Positions 46,239 through 57,702 of a DNA stretch of 64,000 bases are shown one piece after another. The notes under the pieces were generated by a model. It was not told the origin of the DNA. It was given only the letters and a program-made list of their open reading frames with translations, and made no database searches. The first letter of the stretch is position 1, and every line of letters starts with the position of its first letter. A program made the position numbers and the translations under genes. The stretch spans positions 84,153,062 through 84,217,061 of the forward strand of contig NC_090750.1 in NCBI RefSeq assembly GCF_036898095.1. Direction: 5' to 3'. This stretch comes from Palaemon carinicauda (lineage: Eukaryota; Arthropoda; Malacostraca; Decapoda; Palaemonidae).

Positions 46239-46739
46239 TGGCTACATAATTTATAAAGTTACGTTCTATTATTAGTTTTTAAAGCGTGTACAATTTTTTT
46301 TTTCGCTACGCAAGTAATAAAGATCCATTATCGCGGTCTTTTGTTAGTTTTTTCAGGGCCTTTGGTAGTTTTTTTTTACGGCCTTTTGGTATTTTTTTTC
46401 TTTTTTTTTTTAGTGTGTAAAGTAATTTATAATCTAAAATTTAAGACAAGCGCAAATTTTAAAATGCTGTTATTCATAATTTCGAGACAGCATAAGTTAT
46501 TAATCAGTTCCATGTTAAAAGCCTGCAGCGAGATAACTCGATATAAAGCCATTACCGAACTATAGCAGATATGAAGCCAGCAGCAGCAGCAGCCGTAGGC
46601 GCAGCTTCAAACGGCCCACGTCAAGATCTCCTCTGCAGATCCCCTCAATTCATCCCCATTGTGATGGGTATCTGGGAATATCTGTCCCGTCAGCAAATTG
46701 TCGATTGCGGAAACTAGTTTCTCTCCCCTTCTACCCTCC

Positions 46740-46742
<3 letters not shown>
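46234..46742. other. Stretch with T-runs and a short (CAG)n
   Basis: (CAG)n of five units at about 46578-46592 in a GC-richer, repeat-free patch (to about 46735). No gene identified. Confidence 0.4.

Positions 46743-46795
<53 letters not shown>
46743..46795. repeat. (CT)n microsatellite
   Basis: Uninterrupted CT run. Confidence 0.97.
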
Positions 46796-46798
<3 letters not shown>

Positions 46799-46919
46799 AT
46801 ATCACTCTGTTTGTTAATGGCCGCTATCTATATCTTTATTTGAGGCTGTTGGACAGATTTTGCAACGGTAGGGGAGTGTTGCTGCTGATGGATTTGTCGC
46901 TTTATAACTTTGTTCGGAA

Positions 46920-47385
46920 TTCCATACGCAGAATTTATGCCATACGGTTTTTTTTTAATAATGTCAAACCTTTTGTTCACGGAATTTATGCCATGTGACT
47001 TTTTAATAACTTCAAAATTTTTATTACACAGAATTTATGCCATATGACTTTTTAATAACTTCAAACCTTTTAATACACAGAATTTGTACCATATTGCTTT
47101 TTAATAACTTAAACTTTTTTTTACACAGAATTTATGAGATGGTTTTTTTTTCAACTCGGAATTCTATGCCATATGACTTTTTAATTACTTCCAACTTTTT
47201 TTTTTTTTTTTCTTTTTTTTTTTTTTGCAGTTTATGCCATATGACTTTAATAACTTCATTTTTTTATCAAGAATTTATGCCATATGGCTTTTTAATAACT
47301 TCATTTGTTTTATACAAAGAATTTATGCCGTATGAATTTTAATAACTTCCGATTTTTTTTATACACAGAATTTATGCGATCGGCT
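46920..47385. repeat. Minisatellite, unit about 45 bp
   Basis: About nine copies of CAGAATTTATGCCATATGAC plus TTTTTAATAACTTCAAA and a T-run of variable length. The frame it opens (NFFLHRIYEM type) is a by-product. Confidence 0.9.
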
Positions 47386-47965
47386 TTTGTAAAAATGTCA
47401 AACTATTTTGCTCTCTGTTACAGGTTTACTTGCTTAGTTATAATTTGGGAAAAAATTTAAAAGAATATGTCTTGGCTGGAAGTAGATTGATTATGTTTTA
47501 TTAATTAGTGAATAAATTAAACTGATTCAAGAAACAGAGGATGGTTATCATCATATTTAACAAGTTGTATTTCACAAAAGGAAAAATCAGCAATTACTTT
47601 CGGATGAATCTTATGGTGAATGTAGTAGTATAAGCTATTTGAGCTTCTTTCATATTTTAAATCATTATTTAATATTTATCACCTAATTTTTTCTTATTCC
47701 AATCAATTTAAAACTCTTAATTTGGCTTATATGAATTTCTATACTGGATGTCCTGTAATAAAAGAAATTTAGATTTCCTATAGAATATATAGATTATTAG
47801 TAATTTTTTTTATATTCTTCAATTCTTTCAATGAAACATCAGCTAACTGATGGAGAATAAAGCCAGTCGTTCAGATATAAGAGAAATTGACATTTGTAAG
47901 AATTTTTTACGGGTTGCCAACGCAAGGTAGGGAAATCTAACATTGTAAACTAGCATAAAGGGTTA
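47386..47965. other. AT-rich stretch, nothing seen
   Basis: No gene or repeat family recognised. Confidence 0.4.
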
Positions 47966-48475
47966 AGAGATAGAATAAACCGCAGAGCAGAATAGAAATG
48001 TGCACACCTTTCTGTAGGAGATAGAATAAACAGCAGAGCAGAATAAAAATGTACACACCTTTCTGTAAGAGATAGAATAAACAGCAGAGCAGAATAGAAA
48101 TGTGCACACCTTTCTGTAAGGGATAGAATAAACAGCAGAGCTGAATAGAAAGGTGCACACCTTTCTGTAAGAGATAGAATAAACAGCAGAGCAGAATATA
48201 AATGTGCACACATTTCTGTAAGGGATAGAATAAACAGCAGAGCTGAATAGAAAGGTGCACACCTTTCTGTAAGAGATAGAATAAACAGCAGAGCAGAATA
48301 TAAATGTGCACACATTTCTGTAAGGGATAGAATAAACAGCAGAGCTGAATAGAAAGGTGCACACCTTTCTGTAAAAGATAGAATACACAGCAGAGCAGAA
48401 TAGAGAGGTGCACACCTTTCTGTAAGAGACAGAATAAACAGCAGAGCAGAATAGAAATGTGCACACCTTTCTGCG
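47966..48475. repeat. 51-bp minisatellite, ten copies, with a two-unit higher order
   Basis: TGCACAC (once TACACAC) recurs at 48001, 48052, 48103, 48154, 48205, 48256, 48307, 48358, 48409 and 48460, exactly 51 bp apart. Unit core: GATAGAATAAACAGCAGAGC, then AGAATAGAAATG and TGCACACCTTTCTGTAA. Units 4-8 alternate between a CTGAATAGAAAGG type and a GCAGAATATAAATG...CATTT type, a 102-bp dimer. As 51 is 17 codons, all three minus frames stay open (121-175 codons). Judged non-coding: the same openness in every frame shows it is arithmetic, not selection. Confidence 0.95.
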
Positions 48476-48600
48476 AGTATGACCTCTCATGATCCTGGAT
48501 TCCTTATTTGAGAAACGCGTTGAGGATAATGATCCTTATTTCAGAAATATCGGAAGCTAATTAGGAAAATCCTTTTTCGTGAAAACCTCTTAATTAGAAT

Positions 48601-48602
<2 letters not shown>

Positions 48603-48646
<44 letters not shown>
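48603..48646. repeat. (GA)n microsatellite
   Basis: Uninterrupted GA run. Confidence 0.97.
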
Positions 48647-48649
<3 letters not shown>

Positions 48650-49255
48650 TGGCTTCCTCTCCTGGTCTCTTGAGCTTGCTGATAGACGAAAGACTTTCTT
48701 TGAAGATGCCTGAAGACCTTCTTTGAGAGATTCATTACGTTAATGCAATTTCAATTGGCGGAGAGTGTGCAGGGCTGCGTCCCGAGAAAGTTTTCGTTTG
48801 TCTTTGTTGAAGGACTGACGTCAATTAGTTGTTTTTTTGTCCCCCAACTTTCGAAGAGTTAGTTCGTTGTACGTCACTATATGTCTTTGTGTGTTTGCGA
48901 ATTTATGTGCAATGCCAAGGGTTATAGAATGAAGTATTAAGTAATTTATAGATGAATTTAAAAAAAAACATTCCTTGTTCATTGATTGAACTTAATATAA
49001 TACTTAACTTTCCAAATTTTTTCCTACTATGGTTAGTTAGCTAACTCTTCTTTCACTCACCTTTCCTATCAGCTAAAAAAGGGGCATTGATTTCGTTTAG
49101 GGGCGAATTTATCCTCATTTGTATTAATGTAACACGCAATCTATGTACTCGAGCCAATATAAAAAAAACTATACCGTATTGCCAAAAAAGAAAAAAAAAA
49201 GAAAAAAAAAACCGTAGTCTTTTTTTTTTTGCGCTACTGGGAAGAAGATTGATTG
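48647..49255. other. Non-coding stretch
   Basis: A full palindromic TGACGTCA (cAMP-response type) is at 48816-48823. Nothing else supports a promoter. Confidence 0.35.
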
Positions 49256-49308
49256 ATTGAGAGTTTCCTGTCATCCTGACATCTAAGATCATTGACGCCG
49301 ATGATTAG
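49256..49308 (+). repeat. Dispersed repeat family C fragment
   Basis: GATTGATTGAGAGTTTCCTG, TCATCCTGACATCTAAGATC and ATTGACGCCGATGA. Same family as 8937-9115. Confidence 0.65.
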
Positions 49309-49435
49309 AAGAATATCTTCATTACTGATTTTCTTTATTGATTTCTCAGGCTCCCAGTTTAGAGGTTATCTGAAAATACTTGGAGGTCAAGAGGTTGCCG
49401 TGGCCATTGCATTGCAGTGCATGAAATTTGTGTAT

Positions 49436-49577
49436 TTATAAAGGTAGTTCGTGAATGGCAGAGGCAGGGACAGTGACAATACCCTAGTAGGACAAGACAT
49501 TGACCATCTATGCATATGATCGGCGCCCAAGTTCCCTCTCCGTCATGCTAGGACCAGTTTAATCCTGGACTCATTTT
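49436..49577 (-). mobile_element. SINE family B, 3' fragment
   Basis: The minus strand matches the tail half of 54330-54638: GGTCCTAGCATGACGGAGAG, GATCATATGCATAGATGGTC, CTGCCTCTGCCATTCACGAA. The tRNA head is absent. Confidence 0.75.
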
Positions 49578-49723
49578 TTTTCATAGGCTGGCTTTAGTTT
49601 GAACATCATGTGGGAGGGAGAATTTCTTCTTTTATTTCCTTGGAGTTGATCATATCTATGAAAATATCTAAAATGGAAGAAATTGATAGTTCATAGGTCA
49701 CCGTGGCCATTGAAAAAAATATA

Positions 49724-49725
<2 letters not shown>

Positions 49726-49771
<46 letters not shown>

Positions 49772-49808
49772 TATATGCTATATATATATATATATTATAT
49801 ATATATGC

Positions 49809-49884
<76 letters not shown>

Positions 49885-49890
49885 AATATG
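49726..49890. repeat. (TA)n block
   Basis: TA-dominated with ATATGCTATATA interruptions. Confidence 0.95.
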
Positions 49891-50494
49891 TTTAGACCCC
49901 AAAATTTGGTAAATCTTTGTATGACTTTGGGTAGGCTATTACATTCATTTTCTTTAGATAGTTAGTGTATTAACGTAAGATTAAATATAAACCGTGCCTC
50001 CAATTTGAATACTATGAATTCAAGTTACTTGGGCTTAAAAATGTATCGTTAAGGTTAACTATACTGATTATTGGTTTTGCGAAACTTTATACATATATAG
50101 GTATTTAATGACAAATTTGGAAATTTTCTATGGTATCTCACAATAGGGTAAGTTGTGTTCCTGGTGAACAATATTTTATTTATCATTTTGAGGTTTTATT
50201 GTGTAAAGTTGAGATATGACATGGGACTTTAACTTGACCGTAACAGGAGCAACATTATAAAGATTGGTAAACTGCTGTTACTACTACAGTACTACTACTA
50301 TTACGGCTTCGAACTACTACTTTTGAAGATAATAATAGTAATGATGGGTATGATAATGATAGCAGGAGAATAGTAAAAGAGAAGTCATGGATTGAATTAG
50401 AAAATTTAACTGTTCAATATAATAAAACACCATGAAATAAAACTCATAATAGTTTAGCTGGAACCCAGGTATGAAGGATCAAAGGAGAAAAAAC
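49891..50494. other. AT-rich stretch
   Basis: A short ACT-rich run at about 50276-50300. Nothing else seen. Confidence 0.4.
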
Positions 50495-50750
50495 TAGAGG
50501 TGCACTCAGAGCGCAGACCTCCGTCACGGCAGCTTATTTTTCGACCTTTTGCTTGACATTGACCTTGACGTTTGACCTAGGACTTTCAAAATTAAATCAC
50601 TTCCACGTCTCAACATAACAATTAATCCCTGAAAGTTTCACTACTCAATGAGTAAAATTTTGGCCTGGAAGTTGATCACAAACAAACAGACAAACTGTTC
50701 AAAAAACAACCATGAGAACCTAAACTCCTTCCAACTTAGTTGGCGGAGGT
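50495..50750 (+). mobile_element. TIR element family D, best-preserved ends
   Basis: Starts TGCACTCAGAGCGCAGACCT followed by CCGTCACGGCAGC and ends CCAACTTAGTTGGCGGAGGT. CCTCCGTCA and the inverse of TGGCGGAGG form the terminal repeat. The minus strand at 50560-50578 has AGGTCA, one spacer base, ACGTCA, then AGGTCA. Confidence 0.75.
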
Positions 50751-51196
50751 AAAAAAAAGGCTACTGACCAGTTGTTCACCCGAATAATTATTCTGAACCA
50801 CCGCTGGAGTATAAAAAAGGACAGACCTGCAAGGAAAATCATACATCTCCATTTGCAAATCCAAAACGCTCCAACCAGACGCCGCGAACAATGAGTAAGG
50901 CCCCTCCCTATTTCTACCAATAAGGGAGATTCATGTCCAAGGAGTTTCAGTTTAGGTCCTTTGCCCACCCATTTTAGGTCTCTGCAGGACCGTAAGTGGG
51001 TCTTGGGATCTCTGGTACTTTGAAAGGACACCCCGGGGGGTCCTCGGTCCCTGGTACCGACAAGGTTCCCTACCATCGTACTCCTGTGGCTTTGATGTAG
51101 GTCTCGGAGTCTCATATATGGTGTCTGCCTCTTTACAACATGTCGACGCCCAAATAAATGGCTTCCAACGTAATATATTTCGGGGCCCAAAAACAC
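50720..51196 (-). other. 158-codon open frame of unknown nature
   Basis: One of the longest frames here not made of simple repeats. It has no signal peptide or domain that I recognise. Its last residues run into the family D element, which argues against an intact old gene. The underlying 50760-51200 is GC-richer and contains TATAAAAAAGG near 50811 and AATAAAT near 51154, so it could instead be an LTR or other dispersed repeat. No function assigned. Confidence 0.25.
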
Positions 51197-51536
51197 TTCA
51201 CATACACAAGCGGGGGGTTAAGGATTAATATGCTTTTCCCCTTATCAGCGACAAGGGAGGAATGAAAATTGATAAATGTTGTTTGTTTAGTATTTCTCCT
51301 TCCCTCTCATTCTCGTGTTTATCTTTTCTTCTTTCTTTTTTTATCCTGAAGGGATGTAGAGTTTCTGGTGTGGATGATAGAGTTATCTAAATCGTGTGCG
51401 AGGGGGCGCTCTATAAGAGTGGGTGTTCTTGTAACATATCCTTTCTTGTTATGTTTGTTTATGGGATTGGGAGTCTTTTTCTATTAAGGGTTATCACTTC
51501 ACTCTTCACCGCTGACATAAGACGCCCCTTTTTTTG

Positions 51537-51539
<3 letters not shown>

Positions 51540-51582
<43 letters not shown>

Positions 51583-51651
51583 TGATCGATTGTTTGGTTG
51601 ATGCAAAGATCAGTAGTAGTATTACAATGCTAAAAGATGTTTTCATTAATT

Positions 51652-51703
<52 letters not shown>

Positions 51704-51772
51704 TGATCGATTGTTTGGTTGATTCAAAGATCAGTAGTAATATTACAATGCTAAAAGATGTTCTCATTAATT

Positions 51773-51812
<40 letters not shown>

Positions 51813-51904
51813 TGATCGATTGTTTGTTTGATTCAAAGATCAGGAGTAGTGTTACAATGTTAAAAGATGTTCTCATTAATTGATGACTGACGCACGAGAG
51901 AGAG

Positions 51905-51950
<46 letters not shown>
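51540..51950. repeat. GA-spaced compound array
   Basis: Four (GA)n tracts alternate with a spacer of the ACATTGATCGATTGTTTGGT / TGATTCAAAGATCAGTAGTA / TTACAATGCTAAAAGATGTT type. A fourth, altered spacer follows at 51951-52015. Confidence 0.94.
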
Positions 51951-51952
<2 letters not shown>

Positions 51953-52015
51953 GTTGGTTGATTTGAAGGTCATTAGTGTGACAATGCTAAAAGATGTTAC
52001 TCATTAATTAACGAC

Positions 52016-53411
52016 TGACGAACTCCTGTTAAATGAGAGAATTGGATTCTCCTTTCAAGAGTCCAGTACCGGTTTGTCTGTGTGTAGCAATTGGCTTTCT
52101 CTAGCTCGTACTTATTGATGGATTGCAAGGCAATTTTTCATGTAGGTATTATACGAGCTCGTAAATCGCTGTACTGAGTTACGACACGGTTTTTCTCTGT
52201 AAGGAAAATTTATTAATTACGTTGGAAAGAAAGGATAATTAATATGGAATGAAGAAAGAATTATTAGTAAGTAGCTAAATATGGAAAATATATTAACCTT
52301 ATTTATGACTAGGATTTATGTTATTAACTTTTAAGCTTTGGCGTACCTCTACTTTTTATGTAGCGTGTTCTCAAAAAGTTCTTAATAAAAAGAATGGACA
52401 CAGTAAAAAGCTATATAACTGGCTGTGTTTCTGGATGTTGACTTAATTCATCATCAGTTTGCATAATATCGTGTGTACACTTCTCGAAGCGATGAGCAAA
52501 TATGTTTAAGGCTTATCAGCAAGGCTATTCTAATGAACTCCTGGTGTTGTGGTGTTTCAACCCAGAACTTGCCAAAAGCCACCCGAACAAGAAAGCAGCC
52601 AGGAGTGTAGTCTGTATCTAGGGTCTGATGTCATTAGGACAGGTCGTAAACATTCAAGATTTGACATCATTCTGACTTGAAGTGAGCAACATTTCAAGTC
52701 ATTCGTCGGTTTGTTCATGGATTTTTATACTATTTCATGTGGTTTGCAGTTGTAATTTTGGTTTTAATGACTCAAACGAAGTGTGCTGCTGTTTAATGAT
52801 ACTGATTAAGGATTTGTCTTATATATTAAGATTAAAATTCAAATGAGCTCTCACACAATATCAGCATATTTTTCCCAAACAAATTTCATGATTTTTTTTT
52901 CGCCAACCTTACTGGAAGTGAGAAAGTAATTTGAATGTTTTAGAAATTAAACAATGTAATTATGTAGAGAGGTTAATTTATGTAATGTGTAATTGATATC
53001 TGTGAATAGCGATCAATAAATATACAGTATATCTCTCATACTAACAACATTAATCGTTTACAATTTTGTGTTGTTTCTTTCCATTCATAATTTATGAATC
53101 CACACATCCTCTCGCAAACATTATTATGTAAATATCTACATAAGAAAGCAGCTTACACTCTACTCGGCAGTTTCTCAATAATTTTCAATGTATCGCAGTG
53201 AAGAAGAAATTCACTCAACGGCAGTCTGAAAGATTTACTATGCAAATCACATTCGAATTGTAATCTAGCATTATGCTTCACTGTAGCATCTGAATCTGAG
53301 GAGTGTTTTAGATGTAACGGGTAATGTCGGAAAATATATAGATGAAATAAGGACTAATTTACATAACTCACAGAATGTCGTATGATAATGGCTTTGATAT
53401 TCTTTTCAGTT
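52016..53411. other. Region without recognisable features
   Basis: About 1.4 kb, AT-rich, no repeat family or exon recognised. Confidence 0.4.
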
Positions 53412-53660
53412 TATGTTAGTTCTCTTGCTTGAGGGTACACTCGGGCGCACCATTCGATGTTATTTCTCTTCCTCTTGTGTTGTTGAAGTTTCTATTTTAT
53501 ATAGGAGATATTTGTTTTAATGTTATTGTTCTTAATATATATTTTTCCTTGTTTCTTTTCCTCACTGGGCTGTTTTCCCTGTTGGAGCCCTTGGGCTTAT
53601 AGCCTCCTGCTTTTCCAACTAGGGTTGTAGCTTAGCAAGTAATAATAATAATAATAATAT
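53412..53660 (+). mobile_element. Retroposon family A copy with body a
   Basis: TTCTCTTGCTTGAGGGTACA, TTATTTCTCTTCCTCTTGTG, then CCTCACTGGGCTGTTTTCCC, CTTGGGCTTATAGCCTCCTG, CCAACTAGGGTTGTAGCTTA and an (AAT)n tail at 53641-53658. This is the clearest plus-strand copy. Confidence 0.88.
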
Positions 53661-54329
53661 TGTCACTGTAAAAGATGTGACTTTTCACTTCGTGTAACTG
53701 TAAAAGATGTAACTTTCTTTTCAGTTTATGACTGTGTAAAAGATGTGACTTTGAACGAAAATAAGCTTGATTGCTTTCATCCCGAGTTGAATATTCAGTT
53801 AGTTTCCTGGAAATGTTAAAAACAAAGAAATTGAAAACAAGCCAAATATATTGAAATGGGACAAAGAGGAAATCTTTTATTCGCATAAAGGTGTCATATT
53901 AGTTTTCTGATGTAGACAAAAGATAAATTGAAAAAAAAAAAAGCATGAATAAATTCTTATTTCTTCTCGTCTGTTATTAAATCTTTGATGTGATCAGCTG
54001 CTTCTAAGAACCGTGTCTCCCTTTCTCCCTTCCCTTTCATCTTTTTGGTTTTCATTTTTTTCTTTTTTGTAATTTACCTGTACATGTGTGTTTTCCTCTT
54101 TGAGATATCATCTCGCAGGGGGGCGTTGGGCGCTGTCTTATTAGATTCTATTTGCGACGACAAAGTAGATCAAATTAGGTGAGGGTGGTTAAAGGTGAGA
54201 TGCGTTTTATGAACGTTCAGAAGGAAATGTTTTGTTCGTTGTTTTTGTGGGTTACTCTCAGGGAGTTGTACATGACAGCAGGTACTGAGAGTTCATATGT
54301 ATGAATTAGTAGAAATCAGTAGAAATTCA
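53661..54329. other. Non-coding stretch
   Basis: Two short copies of GTAAAAGATGTGACTTT-type sequence at about 53667 and 53735. No gene. Confidence 0.4.
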
Positions 54330-54638
54330 AAAGTTCTGTGGCCTGATTGGTAACGTCTCTGCCTGGTGTTTGCCAGTCGGGGGTTCAAGTCCCGCTCAGA
54401 CCCGTTAGTGCCATTAGTGTCTGCAACCTTTCCATTCTTGTGAGCTAAGTTTGGGGGTTTTGGGATGAGCCTGTAGGTCTATCTGCTGAGTCATCAGCAG
54501 CCACTGCCGGGCCCTCCCTGGTCCTAGCTTGGGTGGAGAGGAGGCTTGGACGCTGATCATATAATATATGGTCAGTCTCTAGGGCAATGTCGCTGTACCT
54601 TGCCTCTGCCATTCATGAGCGACTTTTAAACCTTTAAA
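54330..54638 (+). mobile_element. tRNA-derived SINE, family B, most complete copy
   Basis: Head with pol III promoter boxes: A-box-like TGGCCTGATTGG at 54339-54350 and B-box GGTTCAAGTCC at 54382-54392, ten of eleven positions of the usual consensus, spaced as in a tRNA. The body has CCTGTAGGTCTATCTGCTGA, CCCTCCCTGGTCCTAGCTTG and GGACGCTGATCATATAATAT, and ends CCATTCATGAGCGACTTTTA plus AACCTTTAAA. Inverted or truncated relatives: 35447-35731, 49436-49577, 61804-61841. Confidence 0.85.
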
Positions 54639-54689
54639 TTCGCAGCAATTTTTTTATGTTGCACAGACTCGCATAAGTCCTTTTATAGT

Positions 54690-54898
54690 TTATAAATCAA
54701 ATATCTGTTTTAATGCTAATGTTTTTTTTTTTAAATATTTTATTTGAATTTTCATTGCATCTTAAATCGTTTATTTGTTTCCTTATTTCCTTTCCTCTGA
54801 AGGCTGTTTTTCCCTGTTGGAGCTCTTGGGCTCGTAGCATCTTGGAAAACAACTAAGGTTGCAGCTTATCTAGTAATAATAATAACAATAATGTAAAG
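54690..54898 (+). mobile_element. Retroposon family A copy (decayed)
   Basis: TATAGTTTATAAATC, TATTTTATTTGAATTTTCAT, then CCCTGTTGGAGCTCTTGGGC, GGTTGCAGCTTATCTAGTAA and an AAT-type tail, with more substitutions than other copies. Confidence 0.75.
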
Positions 54899-54966
54899 CT
54901 ACTGGTACTGAAAGTTCATATGTATGTGATGACAGAATATACTGAAAGTTCATATGTATGTAAAGC

Positions 54967-55200
54967 TACACTGTTCGAAAATAACGTAATTTTAATCAGA
55001 AATTCTCCGTAAACAAATATACTGTTCTCAGCCGTATTTCAGTAAAATACAGGCGTCCGTAATTTTTACCCTATTTTGTTAATTATCATTTACTAGTTGT
55101 TGACCGTAATAACACTCCCTTACGTCTATATACCCTTTTGTAAAACGGTAAATGTCTAGCAACATTTATTCCAGGATTTTTTTTTTTTTTTTTTTTTTTT
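54967..55200 (+). mobile_element. MITE family E, second copy
   Basis: Starts TACACTGTTCGAAAATAACG and shares TCTCCGTAAACAAATATACT, CCGTATTTCAGTAAAATACA and GTAATTTTTACCCTATTTTG with 7154-7339 in opposite orientation. The right terminal repeat is replaced by a long T-run (55169-55200). Confidence 0.72.
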
Positions 55201-55865
55201 TGACGACAGATTTGTAACAAGTTTATCAGTGTACAAAATGAAGTGTCCAGTAATCCGCCAAATCATTTATAACCATTCGGTAACGATAATTAATTTTTTT
55301 TTTATTAAAAAAAAAATGGTAAATGTATCATAGCACCAGGGCTATTTATTCACGAATATTTATTTCCAATTTAGGAATCATAGATATCTTTCCAGATGCT
55401 TTGATTTTCTGATACTCGGAAGAACCTTAGATACGTCCTTCAAGATAATAGGCTAATGCCTCTCTATTACACTTAGCCACAGCAACGCATAATGGCCATA
55501 AATTAGCCCGAGTATTCTTTGAGAGAGCTATTTGGCTCACTACCAATGTTCACTGCCATTGATCATAGTCAGAAATGAGAGTCGTTAGAGAACTGATATT
55601 GTGTGAATAGGATAGGGAGGATTTTGCAGTCGAATGATACTATTTGTTTCAGTTCACTAAAAGTATATCAGTTAATTTAATTTGTCATTTAAATGTTGGT
55701 GTTGCAATCTGATACCTTATATTTGCTATTATAATTGTATGTATTTTTTATTACTTACATTCTTGTAAACATCCCTTGAATCTATTCAAATTTTCTACAT
55801 TATACCGAAGAAGAGATATTTTATTACTATACCTCAGAGTTATAAAGATCCACTAAGAGCTACAT
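55201..55865. other. Non-coding stretch
   Basis: T-runs and A-runs near 55290-55315. Nothing else recognised. Confidence 0.4.
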
Positions 55866-56116
55866 GTACAGCTGGACACAGGAGTCCCTGGTGCACCTTG
55901 CTCTAAAGATGTTTTTACACCATGCCACACCCTTACTTCGCTGTGCGTAACCAAATAGGCAGTGTCTTCGCCGTGAGTAACAAAACAGATAGTGTAGGGA
56001 GAGCTGCCAGAGGTGGTTGGCTGGGATAAACGAAGGAACTCGCCACGCAATAAGGGTGTTGCTGGTTGCATATTCCCAGAGGGAAGTGTCCCAGGATTTT
56101 TTGTGTCCAACTGTAC
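55866..56116. mobile_element. Possible small TIR element, unclassified
   Basis: 55866-55891 and 56091-56116 are imperfect inverted repeats (about 20 of 26 positions), with CCAGG at the inner side and CTGTAC outermost. The interior has two related blocks, GCTGTGCGTAACCAAATAGG and GCCGTGAGTAACAAAACAGA. No coding. A 125-codon minus frame overlapping it is not supported. Confidence 0.45.
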
Positions 56117-56655
56117 CCGTAGTGTAACCCAGCTAGACTTTTGCTTAGCGAAAGCTTTCAAAACGAAAAAAAAAAAGAAAAAAAGAATTTTTGGTGAACT
56201 ATTAGAAAAAAAACACGGCTCGTATTTCAACGTCCAACCAATCTAGACCCTTGAACCAAGTATCTCTAAAAAGGTATTATCTTTTAATGTTATAATGAGA
56301 ATAAAAAAGTATATATATTTTTTTTTCCAGTAGTATTTTTGCCTTAAAATTACGCTTTTAGTTCCGGGTTTTTAAGGCATTTCATGTTATTGCTAATTTG
56401 CATATAAGATAACGTATCATAGTCTAATTTTTCTTCAAGGTATGTATATAGTCTAAGCAGTATTTGTACCCGTTTTTAAATGGTAATATTTTTATTCTTT
56501 TCATTTTACCTGCAACACGAACATTAATTTGATTATTTTTTGTTTTTTATTTACTTCTTTCTAGAGTAGATTTCCTTCCTAGATGATTTGAAAAAGATAG
56601 GTTGTTTAATTCAATGTCAATCAGGTATATATTCCTTTGTTCATTGAAGCGTTGA

Positions 56656-56661
<6 letters not shown>
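56117..56661. other. AT-rich stretch, nothing seen
   Basis: No gene or repeat family recognised. Confidence 0.4.
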
Positions 56662-56707
<46 letters not shown>

Positions 56708-56745
56708 TTATTATTATTATTATTTTATTATTTATTATTATTATT
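56662..56745. repeat. (TTA)n microsatellite
   Basis: TTA units with a few TTTA interruptions. No family A tail follows. Confidence 0.95.
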
Positions 56746-57702
56746 GGAAAGACCATTAAGTTCCTTCATTTTAGTAGCAAAATGAATTAATAAACAAATT
56801 TTAACTGCTGATTATGCAATTTTCTTACCTTAGAAAGGCCTACAGTAGGGTACGGATGATGCCTTTATTCAACGCTATAAAAACTATGATAAAGCATGAT
56901 ACATTTACGCAATGGATCACAATACATAACGCAAATCTTATCCAAGACGTTTAAGAGGAAGCGTTCAATTTAGCGTCGTCTTACGCACCATCTCCCGGTA
57001 GATATACTGTTCACTTGGCTTGGGGTTTCTCCTTAGTGTCCCTAGAATGGGGATTCCCAGAGACCCCCCCCCCTTTATTGATGCACCAATCGTTTTTTTT
57101 TCCTTATCACCGACGCTGATTTATTTATCCTTGTGTTTTCATCATAACGAAGTCACTGGAGCGGATAGATTATTCGTTTTGCGTATATCATTTTGGGGGA
57201 TTCGGTATGAGGTTTTCTTGGCGTATTTTCTTCCTTCACTAGGATATATTTTCTGGCGGTTGCCTCAAAATGCGTTGCATTTAGAGTGCTATTTTTTTTC
57301 TTTTATCAAAGATCTTTGTTTATATTTGATGATGAACATTCTCCAAAAATCATGGTTTGATTCGTCAATTTTTTCTCTGGTTTAATGGATCTTTTTGTTT
57401 CTAAACATATATATGTGAATAAACTTTTGCCAAAAACCATCGATTGATTTGTCAAATTTTACCCTGGCTTAGTGGTGCATAATTTCTTAGGCATTGCATC
57501 ATAGTAATTTGTCATTATTACAGATTATGTATTCACCTATTTCTGTTACCTTGTTTGTCACCAGCCTAACTCCAAAAGATTGGATGCATTGATGGAAATT
57601 TCAGGATATGTCAGAAGTGGCTAACATTGAAGTGATTCTCCGCAAACAAATATATAGGGGTCTAGTGAAAGTTGAAAATTTATGATAAAGGGAACTGAGA
57701 AG
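56746..57702. other. Region without a supported gene
   Basis: A 121-codon plus frame (57020-57385) is hydrophobic and aromatic-rich but has no recognisable motif. Probably chance in T-rich DNA. Confidence 0.35.

Noticed and set aside
47966..48475. CRISPR-like array
   Set aside because: Units are contiguous with no unique spacers, and the DNA is eukaryotic. The GA-spaced arrays were rejected for the same reason: their spacers are copies of one another.
47937..48490. 175-codon repeat protein
   Set aside because: The 51-bp period keeps all three minus frames open equally. No single frame is favoured.
54339..54400. tRNA gene
   Set aside because: A and B boxes are present but the sequence continues into a SINE body found elsewhere, and I see no convincing full cloverleaf with a paired acceptor stem.
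56662..56745. Family A retroposon tail
   Set aside because: The (TTA)n run is not followed by the CTACAACCCTAG tail, so it is a free microsatellite.
57020..57385. 121-residue membrane-protein-like frame
   Set aside because: T-rich DNA gives hydrophobic frames by chance. No start context, splice site or motif.
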